A DNA stretch of 64,000 nt from Tetraselmis striata (GCA_006384855.1 VCJN01002510.1:233291-297290), one strand, 5' to 3'; shown: positions 32,276-44,154, counted from the first letter of the stretch. Notes: generated from the sequence alone by a model not told the origin. A program made the numbers and translations.

Positions 32276-34544
32276 GTCCCTAGGTGGCCTCGCTCAGATA
32301 GTATCACCTGCTCCAAGGCTGCTTATTGTGAGAGGCCGGCTTCGCTGGGTGGATACCGTGGGCGGGACTTGCTTTGAAAGTACGCTGTATGGAAGCTGCA
32401 TCCGGATTGTTTCCACGCACATTGCACAGCATGCATCTGGATGCCAGGTTGCTGTACAAGGCAATGAATGATTACGTTGGCAAGTTCAGCATTGAGGCCG
32501 CCTGGCGGTAAGCAATGACCCTTTCACACCCAACTGGGACGCAGTGGATCCTGCATCAAGCAAGGCTGGGTGTGGCGACACATCAACTTGGTTCGTTGCT
32601 TCGTGGCGAAGGTTGACACATATGCGTCCGCCCATGCGCACCATGCATGTGCTCCATGTGGCCGCACAGTTCTGGCCTGTGGAAGCCCTGCGCCGGCTTG
32701 GCGCAACAGAACTGTACTATGCTCATCGGTAGAATGCTTCCGGGATGGGTGCCGCCTTCAGGTACGTACCGTACCTTCTGACGCCGTGAATGAAATGATG
32801 TCCTCCTGCAGGCCATTGTATTCTTACAGCCGGCTCCGTTGCCACAACGTTGCAAACAACGGCGACGCTGTGATGTGTCCGTACACAAAAGTGGACAAGC
32901 ACGTTCCAGCGGAACTGCATTTGCGTCTATTTGCAATCATCAGGGTAACAAATGAACGGCCGCGGTGATACGCGGTCATTAGGGGGGAGTAGCCCGGTAG
33001 GTATGCTACGGGTGCCGGCACGGCACCTTACAAGAATTCGGCAGAAGGAGAGTGCCTGACTTGTTCAGCTGGCAGGCTGCAGACGAGGATATCACGGGAA
33101 TTTTATCAGAAAGTCCGCCTTCACTGGAGTTAAGCCTCTTTTTTTCTGATGTTATTGCCACGGGGCACCCGCTTTTATTACATGTACGGTTTGCACAAGT
33201 ACCGGTTTGCACAGCAGCAGATCACACTAGCCTTTGCGAAGCACATGAACCTGTGGCGTGTATCCTCGCCTTCACATCCAAGCAATGCTCCTTTTTGACA
33301 CTGGGGGTTGAATTCTGCACTGAAGTATGCATCTGCCTGCCAAGCCGAGCTGGGGGCGGGGGTCTATTTTTTCGCCCCCGGGGGCGGTTTTTATTCCGAA
33401 TATCGCAGCACTGCAAAAACGCATTATGGTTTACAGCAATGGGATTGTTGAGCGCAAGACTAAAATTTCCTCAAAACATGCGGCATGCAGGGGACCAACA
33501 TGCCCGTGCCACAAAAGCTAATGTGTGCACGCCGGTTATGACTGCGGAGTGCGCAGTCTTGGTGGGTGTACATATGCACTGACTTGTGGGCGCATGACTT
33601 GGAGCCTAAACTATATGCATGGCACCATTGTAGCCAGCGGACGATGCCCAGCCCACCACGGCGTTCCGCGTTATCATCGGGCCGTGTAGTCAACGCAGAG
33701 GCCGTGCGGGGTGCAGCAAACAAAACAGAGTTTCAAAGGGGAATTAGGAGCGTTATTGCTCCATATGGCTAGATGGCGTACATGGCTAGGGGATTGTATC
33801 ACATCGTCATCATACACTGACGCACAAGATGCCTGCGATACCATGGGTCCATCCATGGTATGGTCATCTGTAGGCGCCGGATGAAGCCTGGTCCAGGCAG
33901 TTATGGCATGTATCCGACACGCAGCGGCGCCGCCCTCAGGCCGGCAGCACCCCACTGGAGATCACTAGAAAGCAGTGGCGGCGGCGGCGGTTATGCGGCG
34001 CTGCTCACCCAAACTCCTCCGGACTCCTGCCGTAGGCGGTCGCCCTAGGGGCGGCGCGCGGGTTGGCCGACATTGGCGCTGATTGGCGCAGCCGGCCGCC
34101 GGTCACGCCCATGTCGCCGCCGCGTGCAGTGGGCGCAGGCATGGGCTGCCGAGCCGCGCGCAGCTCCGCCATATTATGCTACGCAACACGGTTGGCGAGG
34201 AGCGTGAGGTCATGCTCGGCCGTGGCAATGAGCTCAAGCAGGTCCGCGCGCGCCTCATTTCATCGTTGCTGTTGCCGCAGATATCACCTGGATATCACCT
34301 GCACTGTGGGGTAAGGCCGAAAACCACCGGCTGGCCTTGCGAAAAGCTCCGAAACCAATAATACTCACGGGCGACATTGTGGCGGGCGAACGCGCGCTAC
34401 CATACATACTACTCACCGCACAGATACATGGGCTATTGGGCTACGAGTACCGGCAATAAGGCTACGAGGATCTTCATTACGTGCCGGGGATGTGCACCTC
34501 ATTATGGTACGAGTACGTACATGCCTCGTTACGTGTAGTCCGCT
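32276..34544. other. Intergenic, no supported gene
   Basis: The COX16 3' UTR is expected at the left. The open frame 33052-33582 (176 codons) and the frames near 33860-34360 show no domain; one isolated PGPGSY motif near 33885-33905 is not enough to call a PG-rich-repeat protein. Confidence 0.35.
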
Positions 34545-34760
34545 CGGCATTGCGGGGGTCTCTTGTATGAGAGGTCCTCGGTTCGATCTCCCACTGAGGG
34601 CAATATCGACCCACCGTGTCCCGAGATTGACACTTTAACTGGTTGATGCAGTAGCCCTTCATGGTTTGAATGCGGCAATGGTCTAATGGCGGTAATGGCT
34701 ATGCCCGGCCTACGACGTAGTTGGTGCAAGCAAAGGCCAAGACAGTTCGCGCGGCCACGT
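34545..34760 (+). repeat. SINE-like repeat, copy 3
   Basis: The head has gctcggcattgcgggggtctcttgtatgagagg and a B-box ggttcgatctcc (about 34580-34591). The body keeps gggcaatatcgac, ggttgatgcagtagcccttc, gaatgcggcaatggt and gtagttggtgcaagc. More diverged than the 29.4-kb copy. Confidence 0.65.
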
Positions 34761-36512
34761 TCATGAACCTAGTGGCGCGCCAGTGCGAGCCAGTGCGCGG
34801 CTGTAGAAATGCTCTGCGTTGCCAATGCTAGCGGATTTATGGGGTAGGGAGGGCGAGGACGAGACGCCTCTCGTAGATATAGAGGCTTGACCTTACCCTC
34901 CTTCACCTACGGGAAGTGCGGAGAACACCTCAGCAATGGCAACATTGCTGGCAACTCCCCCTTAATGTCCGGCCTTGATACGGAAATAAACAAAAGCACA
35001 TTTCAAGTAGTAGCCACCGGAGAACTGGAAACTATGAATGGCGGACGAAAGCATATTTTGTCGGCAAACGCATGGAAGAAGCCCGTGGCCAACTTCTCCT
35101 TCGCGGATTGGGAATCTATGGTCTCCGATCTCGCAGACCGAGTCTGGCACGCAATCACAGGCATAAGAATACCAATCAACTGGCGGACGACGCCCCAAAA
35201 TTTGAAACCAAAGACCTGGAAGACGGCGAGATGATACCCATAATACTACTTGCAACTATGCTTTCCCCTCATCTTATTCGCCGGAGAGATTGCAAAACGG
35301 ACATACTAAGACGAATTGTCGGATATGACTAGGACCCAACCACCGAAACCATTCGCGACCCCCATTCGCGACCCAGAAGCAACACAAAAACACAGATAAT
35401 CGAATTAAAGGAAGTCCATACTTGTTCGCGCCACTTTTTATGGCGTTGGGAGAGTACTAGTTTACCCCGTATTGGGAGGCCTGTGGATATCAGGGCCGGC
35501 GGAGTGAGGTTTCTTTGGAATACCCGCCGCCACCGTGGCCAACCCCCCCTCCCCCCCCCCCCCCCCCCCCCCCCTTCAGCCGTCGGCATCGAGCCGCCGT
35601 ACCGGCGCCCCCACGACCAGCACCCCATCGCCCCACCCGCCATGGACCTTGAGATGCAGGGCGAGTTAGCCGCCGGTTGCGCCGGCAATTTCTTGGGCCA
35701 ACATGGCCAGATCTTAGGAGATCCGGGCCCTCCGGGCCCTATTATACCCGCCGAGCTTTCCCGAAGCGACAGCTCCGCGGCCATGGTACAATTCTGAGTT
35801 TATTAGCAGAACCTAGTGAAACATGGCTTTTGCAAAACATGGTGAAATGACAATTTGCAAATCAGGGCGTTCCCAACTTTGCCAGTCTTGGAAGATTGCA
35901 AAACATGGTGCCACCGGCCTGTCACCATTCGCGCCTCAGCCGCAACTGTCCCCACCCCCCCTCTCCGCGCCGCTAAGCAGCGCATGCATCCCGGCGTGCG
36001 ACTGTAGCAGCGGACATGAGGGCGGCGCGGGTTGTCGGTGCAGCCGCCCACAACTGCTGCCGCCAGCCGAAGCGCGATGCGCGTGCTTTTTGCTGCGGGC
36101 GAGCAACAACGGTGATTTGAGACAGGTATTGACGCCCCATCGAGCGTGCCGTATTAGCAGTGTGGAGTATAGTCGCGCCCCATCGCCGATCTGCCCCACC
36201 AGTCGCTTGTGCGGCGGCTCCAATGGACGTGCGTGATCCAACTTGCCGTGTAGTCGCCATGTTGTCACATGTCCCGCGGCTTGGCGGCGCTTTGGTTGTG
36301 CCCCCGTTGTCGCCCCTCGAAATGATGCGACAACGGAGCGTCGCTTACGGCCCGGGCCGCCGGCCGGCTATTTACGCCATGCTGGTCTGCAATTTGCCAT
36401 ACCTACCACCTTGCTTCGCGACTACACCTGTTTTTTTCTGTCTTCTACTGCTCGAGATTGCACTCTCTTTTGCAAAAGCCGGGTTTAAGTAAGGTTTAAC
36501 CATATTCTGCAA
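34761..36512. other. Spacer left of the DIRS-like element
   Basis: It contains a C-run (about 35547-35574) and a repeated gcaaaacatggtg motif (35831 and 35897). A related accatgttttgc occurs at 43110-43121 on the far side of the DIRS-like element, so that element may have inserted into an older repeat. No gene is supported. Confidence 0.35.
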
Positions 36513-36543
36513 ATTAGCCAAGCAGGGGGCTCGCAGTTTTGCC
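36513..36543 (-). repeat. Split direct repeat B2 of the DIRS-like element
   Basis: It carries attagccaagc and ctcgcagttttgcc and matches B1 (36834-36865) with one indel and one substitution. Confidence 0.8.
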
Positions 36544-36637
36544 CAATAAAATTGTTAGATCTCTTATACAACGTTTGGCACAGGGGCTCAGGCCCCATAG
36601 TACGCAAGAAAGGGCTGGGAAGGGTGCGTTACGCTAG

Positions 36638-36826
36638 GTGGAAGATAGCGCAAAGGTAAAACCGCAGAAGGTGGAGGCACCGCTGCGTCGCGGGGCGTCA
36701 TATAGGGATGAGGAACGGACTTGGGCACACGGTTGTACCGTACTAGCCGCGTATGGCGGAATTTGTAACGTCGGGTAGCAGCCGTCGTACTTAGCCCTAT
36801 GTAAATCAAACCTCTATGATTCTCAA
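36638..36826 (-). repeat. Split direct repeat A2 of the DIRS-like element
   Basis: About 187 bases matching 42901-43086 in the same orientation. The shared core includes ctgcgtcgcggggcgtcata and ggcggaatttgtaacgtcgg. Confidence 0.88.
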
Positions 36827-36833
36827 CAAAACC

Positions 36834-36865
36834 ATTAGCAAAGCAAGGGGGCTCGCAGTTTTGCC
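36834..36865 (-). repeat. Split direct repeat B1 of the DIRS-like element
   Basis: It carries attagcaaagc and ctcgcagttttgcc, lies next to A2 and repeats B2 at 36513-36543. Confidence 0.8.
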
Positions 36866-36924
36866 ATCATGTCGCCACTTGGCGTGGCAGCACGGCTGGC
36901 TGACCGCCCCACGGAGTCATCCAA

Positions 36925-38148
36925 TCAAAAGAGGTGCCATGCTGCCGGACACGGCAGCATTGTTGGGTCGATGTAGTCGAGCACCATGCTGAACTCCATC
37001 GCCCAGCCGCCGATGCTGTACTTGATCTTCTGCATCATCACGCCGGTAACGTACGCGGCTGTAGTGGCCCCCTTTCGGAGGGAGTGGGACGTCCACGCGA
37101 ACCCTGCGGGTGGGGGCGGGGGGGGGGGGGGGGGGGAGGGGGGGGGGGATGGGGTAATGACTTTTATTCTTGCACGGATGTCAGCACCAGTTGCAACCAA
37201 ATGGTGAGGGTGTCCGCAGTCCACTTAGCCTGCCCCTCTCGCTGGCTGATGGCTTATCGGGCCGTTGGCACGCGCCCGCCGGCGAACACCAGACGGGCGG
37301 CATCGAAATAGTGCAGCAACTCCGTTATGCCGGCATGCGCTGACACTGGCACATGACACAACAACGTTTTGCTTGCATCCGCGCCGCGTTGGCCTTCCCG
37401 GTCACGATGGTATAGGAGGATTCGGCCATCCGGGCCGACCACGAGGTCTCCCGTACGACACTCCACTCCAGCTCCTCCGCGGCTGGAAAACATACCGAGT
37501 ACGACGCGACTGCCAGGTTGGCGCGGAACAACTCCACGCGCGCCACGGTACCCGAGTCCGTGCTTTAGGTAAGTCCCAGCTCCAGCCGTAGGCTTTTTGC
37601 CAGGGTCGTGGCTTTCAACACCACACGCGGGGGCAACGGGGCGCGCATCAGCTCGGGGTGTAGCGTCACCGCCTGTGACGACGCAAAGCCCTTGCAGACC
37701 CGCCCACATGATTGCCTAGAGCCATCGGCTCCCGGCCGTGGTCCTTGAAGAAGTTGTTGACGGCCGACATGTAAGGCCGCATACTGGAGGCCTTGATCGT
37801 CCCTATGTTGCCCAGCCACGTGACATACCGTGCCATATTTCCGGGGTCTGCATCTATGGTCGGTCGCTGTTCCTTCTCGGATGAACGCACGGAGATGCTA
37901 GATTGCTTCATGCAGCTGGCGTACGACACCGCATTGGCCGGCGCCCACGCAGCTGATAGGAGCTCCGGGGCAGTTCGGGCGCCCAAGGTGTAAGACCCTA
38001 TTACCCGTGTCATGTACGGACGAATCGAGTCAGTCCACGGTGTCGTACAACTCGCGATCTCGACGCAGTACTTAACCGTTGTAGTTCGTGGCGGTGTCGC
38101 ACATACCAACGGTAGTTGATGGCCGCTGCCCGGAAACATGGATAGCAC
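36925..38148 (-). pseudogene. Tyrosine recombinase of the DIRS-like element
   Basis: The core-binding domain is at about 37860-37720 (YVTWLGNIG, MRPYMSAVNNFFKDHG). An Arg/Asp region with LVVGPDGRILLYHRDREGQRG follows at about 37440-37360. The catalytic end WTSHSLRKGATTA (H-x-x-R) is at about 37110-37070 and the nucleophile Tyr in VLDYIDP at about 36990-36965. The frames 38148-37666, 37709-37254 and 37224-36925 must be joined by shifts near 37690 and 37240. A G/C tract at 37115-37150 falls between the last two pieces, where sequencing or replication slippage could have broken the frame. The family role is integration of the circular cDNA. Confidence 0.8.
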
Positions 38149-38289
38149 TCACGGGCCCTCGGCGTAGTAGGCAGACCCATACCTAAAGAGAACGGTCGCG
38201 GAGTACAGTCCCGGGCCAGTGAGGTATGCCGATCATACCTCGCCCATCCCGCCGCCCCGGACGAAACAAGCCGGCGCCCGGCGCCATCG

Positions 38290-39445
38290 TTAGCTCCTCC
38301 ACTGCCATCGCGGTGAGTGCCTGGTGCCACGCCTTGCCCTCCCATCGTGGCGCGACGACGGTCGCCGCTGCGCCACTCTGCTGCAGCTTTTGAACGAGGG
38401 TAGGGTAGCATGGGCCAAGGTGCGTTGCACCGGTTGTTTTCGATGCGTTAGTCCGCATCCGGTAGGTGCAACGAGTCCACCGCCTCGCACGTAGGGTCCA
38501 ACCACGCCGCGTTGTAGCGGGGGGGGAGGGTGTTGAGGACGGACGCGAAGCGGTCGATGGAGTGAGGGCCGAACCGGCTCTTCAGTTCCGAGAACATGAG
38601 GGGGTCGAGTTGCCAATTGTCGCTGTCGAGGTGCCGACTTAGACGGTCCGCCCATACATTCGCTCCCGAGCGAATGTACTAGGGCGCGCAAGTAGATGCT
38701 GTGCGAGCCTAGCACGCACCATAGTCGTCGCATCTCGGCCATCATCTCGGGCGAGCGTGAGGTTAGGCCCGACAGAACGTGACATACCGCGTGGTTGTCC
38801 TCGTGCATGAGGACGTTGCGCCCGCCGAGGTGGGGGATGAAGCTTTCCATGGCAAGTCGGACAGCTTTGAGCTCCTTCGAGGTGATGTGTTGACGCTCGA
38901 CCGCCGAGCCTCGGAATCCAGCCGGCCGTTCAACACCCCGCCCCACCCGTAGCTTGAGCTGTCGGTGTGCAGATAAGCCGTCTCCACCGGGCGGTGGATA
39001 GACTTGCCGTTGGACTGACCGGGCACCCATGTCCATCCTCCACTGTAGGTCGCGGCGGAGCTGCGGCGTCATCCGGAAGCGCCCGCCCTACCGGTCGCCG
39101 ACCACGGAGTGGAGCTCCCGCAAGAAGAATCTTGCCGTCGGGATCGCCGAAAAGAGGTTGTGCGCTTCCATGCATGTATGTGACTGCAGCTCGCTCGCCG
39201 GGAGCCACCTGGCGTTCCGCGTGCTGGCGCGGCCGATGAGGTGGGTGGCCTGCCGGGAGAGCCGGTCCAACTTGTCTGCCGGTGCGTAGAACATTCCGGA
39301 CGCTAGGTCGATGTCTACCCCAAAGTGCGTGCCGAACTTGCAAGGCTCCCAAAAAGCCCTTCGTAGTGGGCTTGCGGTGCAGTCCCAAGGCGTCGAGGCT
39401 GGCGAGCCGCTGACGGAGGTGGAGCGCCTGCTCTAGCGAGGCGGG
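38290..39445 (-). pseudogene. RT thumb and RNase H of the DIRS-like element (distal to CACTA insertion)
   Basis: From 39445 downward the frame starts PASLEQALHLRQRLASLDALG, the RT segment that follows the YVDD box. It continues in shifted frames through MFYAPADKLDRL and LIGRASTRNARWLP (about 39295-39205) to the RNase H-like domain with HITSKELKAVRLAMESF (about 38900-38850) and VLMHEDNHAVCHVLSGLTSRSP (about 38815-38745). The Asp/Glu-Asp pattern is that of DIRS-group RNase H. Frame changes are needed near 39350, 39190, 38950 and 38660. Together with 41000-41640 this makes one RT/RNase H gene split by the transposon. Confidence 0.8.
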
Positions 39446-40995
39446 CACTAAGCTTACGGCCTGGGTCGTAATGCAGTCGTAACGGCCCGTAATCATGGAT
39501 TTTCGGCTGTACCCCTCTGCACCCGGTCGTAATAATCTGGTCGTATCGATGCTGATCAGTGCGAGCTAACTGCCCCGGTACTCGCTAAATCGCCACGCGA
39601 TGCTGGAATCGCCTCTGGACAGCTAGGGAACAGTTGATGTCTAGTATTTAACGGACAGCGGGTCCCGGGTGCTAACACTACTGCCCCCGTCCCCGCCGTC
39701 ACCCACCCGTAGCGCCGCCGGCCCCGGCCCCGGCCCCGGCAGCGACGAGGTCGAGATGGACGCTGGGGATCCCGACCCCATCGCCGCCGAGGATAACGGG
39801 TACGTTGGGCTTCTCGTGACGAAGTCGTTCGGAGAGGCTGGCGATTGGCTCGGACAAGTGGGCCGCTCTCTCGCACGCACCCGTAGCCCCATATCCAGCG
39901 GGCCGCATTTTCTCGTATTTTTACAAGCCCGCCCCCTCGTGCCAACCGCCGTGGCCAAGTCACTTCATGGCAGAGAGACTCGCGTGGAGTTCGTTACATG
40001 ATAGATTACGCGGACAACGACTGGGAGGAGCTCACGCATCAACAAATGGAGGGGATTTTCATATATCTCGGGAGCAGCTGCAGGGGCTTGTCGTGCAGCT
40101 ACCACGGGAGGAGATGGAGGAGCTACCCATAGTATGTGCCCAGCGAGATGCCTTGCACTTGCTCGCGTGTCATTGTGAACCCTGAGACTGGCATGTGGCA
40201 TGCATGAACTTAAAGAGCTACTTGCTTAGGCGCGGGGCTGTGGGCAACGAAGAATGGGAGGCAAAGCACCTGCGGAGGCGGGACTTGGGCGGGTCCGAGG
40301 ACGAGCTGGAGGATGACGACGACGACTTCTTCTTCGAGACCGGGTCAAGTGTCCAGGGAACGTTTGACAAGCAACGCGAGACGGTTTGCACCTCTCCCAT
40401 AGCTAGGCTTGCCCGTGACGTCTGTTGCCCGGCGGCTTGCTGTCTAACTTAAACGCTCGATATACACGTGCCGCTCCCGAGCAGGCGTGGCCCGTTATAT
40501 GCCGTCGCGGACTACACGCCGTCGTTGATGGCGACAGCTATACACCTCGCGGAGTGGAAGGTGTGCCACAACGTGAAGGCCCGCGGATTCGAGAAGCTGC
40601 TAAAGCTGCTGAGGGGCTTTGTGATGCCGTGGCGGGAGTGGGCCCTCCCCGATACGTGGTACTCCGTCGAGCAATGCTTGAACGTGCCCGACTTCAAGCA
40701 GTAAATTAGGCACATCTGCCCCTGCGACAGGCATGCGTACTCTATGGACGATTTGCATAGCGGTGTCTGGTCTTGGGATGATAAGTGCTCTCACTGTCAC
40801 ATTCCAGGATGGGCTCGTGAGTCACTTAGGCGGCGGATATGGACACCGGTGGCCAGGAAAATCTTCTACGACTTTGGCGTCAAGCATGTATCGAGCACGT
40901 GCCATGTTTGGCTTGCCTTATGCACATCAGCTTATATGAGCATGTATCGAGCATAGCATCTTCTGAACGATGCATTTGTGTTGCTACATGTAGTG
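39446..40995 (+). mobile_element. CACTA (EnSpm-type) DNA transposon nested in the DIRS-like RT gene
   Basis: The 1550-base insertion begins CACTA (39446-39450) and ends TAGTG (40991-40995), the diagnostic inverted ends of CACTA elements. It lies between the RT YVDD box and the next RT segment of the host element. Removing it leaves the RT frame continuous across the junction. The flanking triplets (ggg left, agt right) do not match, so the expected 3-bp target duplication is absent or mutated. Gtcgtaa-type subterminal repeats occur at 39464-39545. The element carries a Tnp2-like remnant. Confidence 0.85.
40195..40956 (+). pseudogene. Tnp2-like CACTA transposase fragment
   Basis: One plus frame runs the whole length but is interrupted by TAA at 40450-40452 and TAA at 40702-40704. 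An acidic block (SEDELEDDDDDFFFE, about 40290-40340) precedes AIHLAEWKVCHNVKARGFEK (about 40530-40595) and LLKLLRGFVMP. A Cys/His stretch (IRHICPCDRHAYS, CSHCH) and RRRIWTPVARKIFYDFGV (about 40825-40880) follow. The order of an LAEWK helix, a C-rich knuckle and a basic RIW..VARK..YDF box fits the N-terminal part of Tnp2-type (EnSpm/CACTA) transposases. The catalytic DDE region is missing, so the element is non-autonomous. An upstream frame at 39669-40001 may be a further exon. Confidence 0.6.
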
Positions 40996-41641
40996 AGTCA
41001 AAAAGCGGATGAAGAGGAGGAAGTCGTCCACGTAATAAGGTAGGATGCTCGCTCCCCTCCACGTGGTTCGCCGGAGGTAGCGCTTGCTCATTGTGGGCTG
41101 TGTAGACGATGAGGGTCGCTCGGGCTCTGGTTTTCGGAGGTGGGTGATGCATACTTGGGTGAGCGTGACGAAATAATAGGGCGAGAGGCTCCAACCCATT
41201 GGCGGACACGCAAGCATGTAGAGTTGACCCCGGACGTCCACGTTGAAGTAGTATCGGTCCGCCTCCGCGATGCCTAGGGCATAGAAGCCGTCTTGTAGGT
41301 CGAAGGAGAGCACGTAGTCTCTCTTCTTGGTGAGGTGGCGCACTACTCCCAATAGGGTTTCCATCTCGACTCGCTTGCGCACACAATAGGAGTTGAGCAC
41401 GCGGAGATCGATGATGCAACGCCAATGGTTGACGCATGGTTTGGGCACGAAAAAAGAGTCTTGACACCCACTTGCGGCAAGTGCCAAACTCCCACGCGCC
41501 GGACTCCGCGAAGCGGGCAAGCTCGCCCTCGAGAAAGGTGAGCTGCGCCGGGGTATAGAGTCTTGCCTGCTGATGCCGTTGTGGAAGTGGGGTGGGAGGC
41601 GGCTGTGCTTGAAGGGAATCCGGACGCCCTCCTAGATCCAC
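40996..41641 (-). pseudogene. Reverse transcriptase of the DIRS-like element (proximal part)
   Basis: The N-terminal RT region (YTPAQLTFLEGELARFAESGAW, about 41560-41495) is one frame off from the rest; the shift lies in the run of A at 41451-41456 or close by. Then come SFFVPKP and RCIIDLRVLNSY (about 41460-41380), motif A FDLQDGFYALGI (about 41310-41270), motif B PPMGWSLSPYYF (about 41215-41175) and motif C YYVDDFLLF (about 41035-41010). All three catalytic Asp positions are present. The gene is cut at 40995 by the CACTA element and resumes at 39445. Confidence 0.85.
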
Positions 41642-41756
41642 CGTAGGACTTGATCGCTAGCTCCGATGTCTTGCCGTTGCCGTTATTGCCGCCGCACGCG
41701 GTGTCGCATGCAGCTTGAACTTGGGTAGTATGACTCGGAACGGCGGGGCACACCGT

Positions 41757-42690
41757 CAAATATGCTTCTCGGCCGGTGGGGTAGTAGTCTGTTTCGCAGG
41801 GTTGCCGGGCTGAGGCTTGCCCTTGATATTGTCCTTGTCATTGTTCTTGTCCGCCCCCTCCTTGGTAGCTCGGTCTGCTTGCTCTGCGTGCTCCTGCTCC
41901 TTGATGCGGATGTTGCCGCCGCTGCTGCCTCGCTCCGCCTCCGCCGCCCTAGAACTACGCGATTGCATGTGCCTTGGCCGCGTAATGGAGGCTGACCTCG
42001 AGTCGTTTGTCGTCCATGGCGCTGAGGAGGCCGTCGACGCCATTGCTGGAGAGCTCGGCGGCGGTGGTGTCGAAGAAGCGGGAGTAGACGAGACGCTCGG
42101 CGACTCGCTCCTCGCCGGTAAGTGCCTTTCTGCACTTATTGAAACCCCGGAGGTAGGTGAGCCGGGCTTCAAGCAGCCTGCCCGCACGTCCCGATCGTGC
42201 GAATCGCGAAGTCGAGTAGGTCGTTGGCGTCCGCGGTGTCGTGAGCAATACCGTTGTTCGCGCGAAGCGTTGCCACAACGTCCGTGAGCGCCTCGTGCGC
42301 GGAGGCGGTTCAAACCTCATGTGGCGATAGTCGTCGCGCGTCGCGTGCTTCTTCTCGTCGGAGAAGAAGGTAGGTGAGGTAGCGGTCCCACTCGTCGTTG
42401 CGTGGTTTCCACAGCCCGGGGGTGGCGAGTCCTACGAGGGCATAGACTCGGCATATGCCTGCGGCAGGTATTCGATCCAGTCGCGCGGGTCGATGAACGC
42501 CGCGTGGCCGGGAGATTTTGCAAGGAAACCGGGGGGGGGGGGGTGTCCTCCTTGTCGTCACCCTCGAGGCCGTCGGCTAGCCTCGCTATAATAAGTTTCT
42601 GCGGCGGTGGTTGTTGAATGGAAGAGGTAGTGGTAGAGGAAGGGGTAGTGCGGGAGTCCAGCTCGCCAAGTCGCGGCGGCATCCGGTGCA
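41757..42690 (-). pseudogene. Gag-like region of the DIRS-like element
   Basis: Minus-strand coding blocks in changing frames include TPGLWKPRNDEWDRYLTYLLLRR (about 42425-42360), ARLTYLRGFNKCRKALTGEERV (about 42165-42095), and a Lys/Asp/Gln-rich tail ending just before RT (about 41900-41760, KEGADKNNDKDN). Charge pattern and position fit the Gag-like ORF of DIRS elements. Frame changes near 42310 and 41990, plus a short G-tract at 42530-42543, show decay or sequence error. Confidence 0.6.
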
Positions 42691-42900
42691 CTTGCGCAGT
42701 GAGGCTAGCGATGTCATACTCGCGGCGTTGCCTCCACCGCCCCCCTCCGAATCGTACAGGTCGTCAGGCAACCGTGTGTTGTCTATACTACGGCCCATTG
42801 TCGTTGCTGCAATCGCGGCGAGCAACGGCTTGCGTCGAACGTCGTTGTGAGATCATGTGTCACCTTGCGAGACTGCGAGAGTATCGATGCCATTGCGTGA

Positions 42901-43086
42901 GCTGGAAGATGGCGCAATAAAGGCAGAAGGTGGAGACGTCGCCGCGTCGCGGGGCGTCATATAGGGGTGAGGGACGGACTTGGGCACTCGGCTATAGCGT
43001 ACTAGCCGCGTACGGCGGAATTTGTAACGTCGGGTAACACCCGTTGTACTTACCCCCGTGTAATTCAAACCTCTATCCAATTCTCA
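42901..43086 (-). repeat. Split direct repeat A1 of the DIRS-like element
   Basis: Left end of the element in its own orientation, matching 36638-36826. Confidence 0.88.
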
Positions 43087-44092
43087 ATGTGACCATAAAG
43101 TTAGAATTGTACCATGTTTTGCGATTTTACTTAATACTAGCTGACAGTAATAGTTATAATATAGACATGACTGGGTAGAAAAATTAGAGCTAGACCATAT
43201 GGGGTTAATTTCTGAAGGCCTCGACCCCCTTAACCCCCCCCCCCTCCCACCCCACCCCCCAAGGGCGAGCATGGCGCTCGCACCACTGAATGATGTAGTG
43301 AGGCGGGTCATGGGTGGGGAGGGCATAGCAGTACACACCGGTCCATGCAATGCCTTCAATTATTACAATGCAGATGTGTGTTGAGCAGCAATATTAGGCA
43401 TGCCCAAGCATTGCTGTGCGCTGCCGGATTGACCTTAGGCACTTGCAAATGTGGGGGCAACAAATGCCACAACCGAAAGGATTGCTTCCGCGCCCGAAAG
43501 AAAGTGCGCAGAGTGTGCACTTGACATGCTTGGGTGGGGGCAGCTCTGATAGTTGTGTGTCGGCAGCCTCCTCTCGCTTCCGCTTCTTGGCCTCGCAAAA
43601 GCGGACATGGGTGGCGGCGGCACCAACGTTGCATGGGAGGCTGACGCCGCAATGCTGGCGGCAAATGAGCAAACTGGCGGAGCCCTGGCCATCTCCGCCA
43701 AGGCGGTCGTCGCCACCCCCGCCTCTTCATCGCGCACGGCGTCTGCCTGGTCACCCGTTCCGATGTCGCGGTTTTGGGGCGCCCTCAGCCAGGACATGGC
43801 CGATACACAAGAGCGGATCGTCGTGCGTCGGCCGTCCGGCACGCTCAGTGGCGGGTGTGATGTCGGCCGCTAGCTGAATATTGTATCGCATGGTTATCTT
43901 CTTGCGAGCTTGTGCTGCCATCCTGGACGGCGAAGCGATGCGAGGGCCGTGATCGCCGTGTCCCGTGCCATGCACGCCGACACATGGCTACAGAAGCCAC
44001 AAATTGGAAAATTACACAAAAATAAACACGGCTACATGACGAAAACATTACTCAACAAAAACTCTAAAAATCTTGCCCTGCGGAACCCCCCC

Positions 44093-44154
<62 letters not shown>

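Larger units (their letters stand above)
36513..43086 (-). mobile_element. DIRS/Kangaroo-like tyrosine-recombinase retrotransposon, full length but degenerate
   Basis: Read on the minus strand the layout is A1 (43086-42901), gag, reverse transcriptase, RNase H, tyrosine recombinase, B1 (36865-36834), A2 (36826-36638), B2 (36543-36513). This A1-genes-B1-A2-B2 order is the split-direct-repeat signature of PAT and Volvox Kangaroo elements. Removing the nested CACTA transposon (39446-40995) leaves about 5.0 kb. Several frameshifts break the genes. The first YR element in the window (5954-9150) has the same terminal plan, and its B repeats share the ggcaaaa core. Confidence 0.88.

Noticed and set aside
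33052..33582. 176-codon open frame
   Set aside because: No motif, no codon bias, no splice or promoter context.
33860..33905. PGPGSY motif suggesting a flagellar PG-rich-repeat (STPGR) protein
   Set aside because: Only one motif; such proteins have many, and the frame has no other support.
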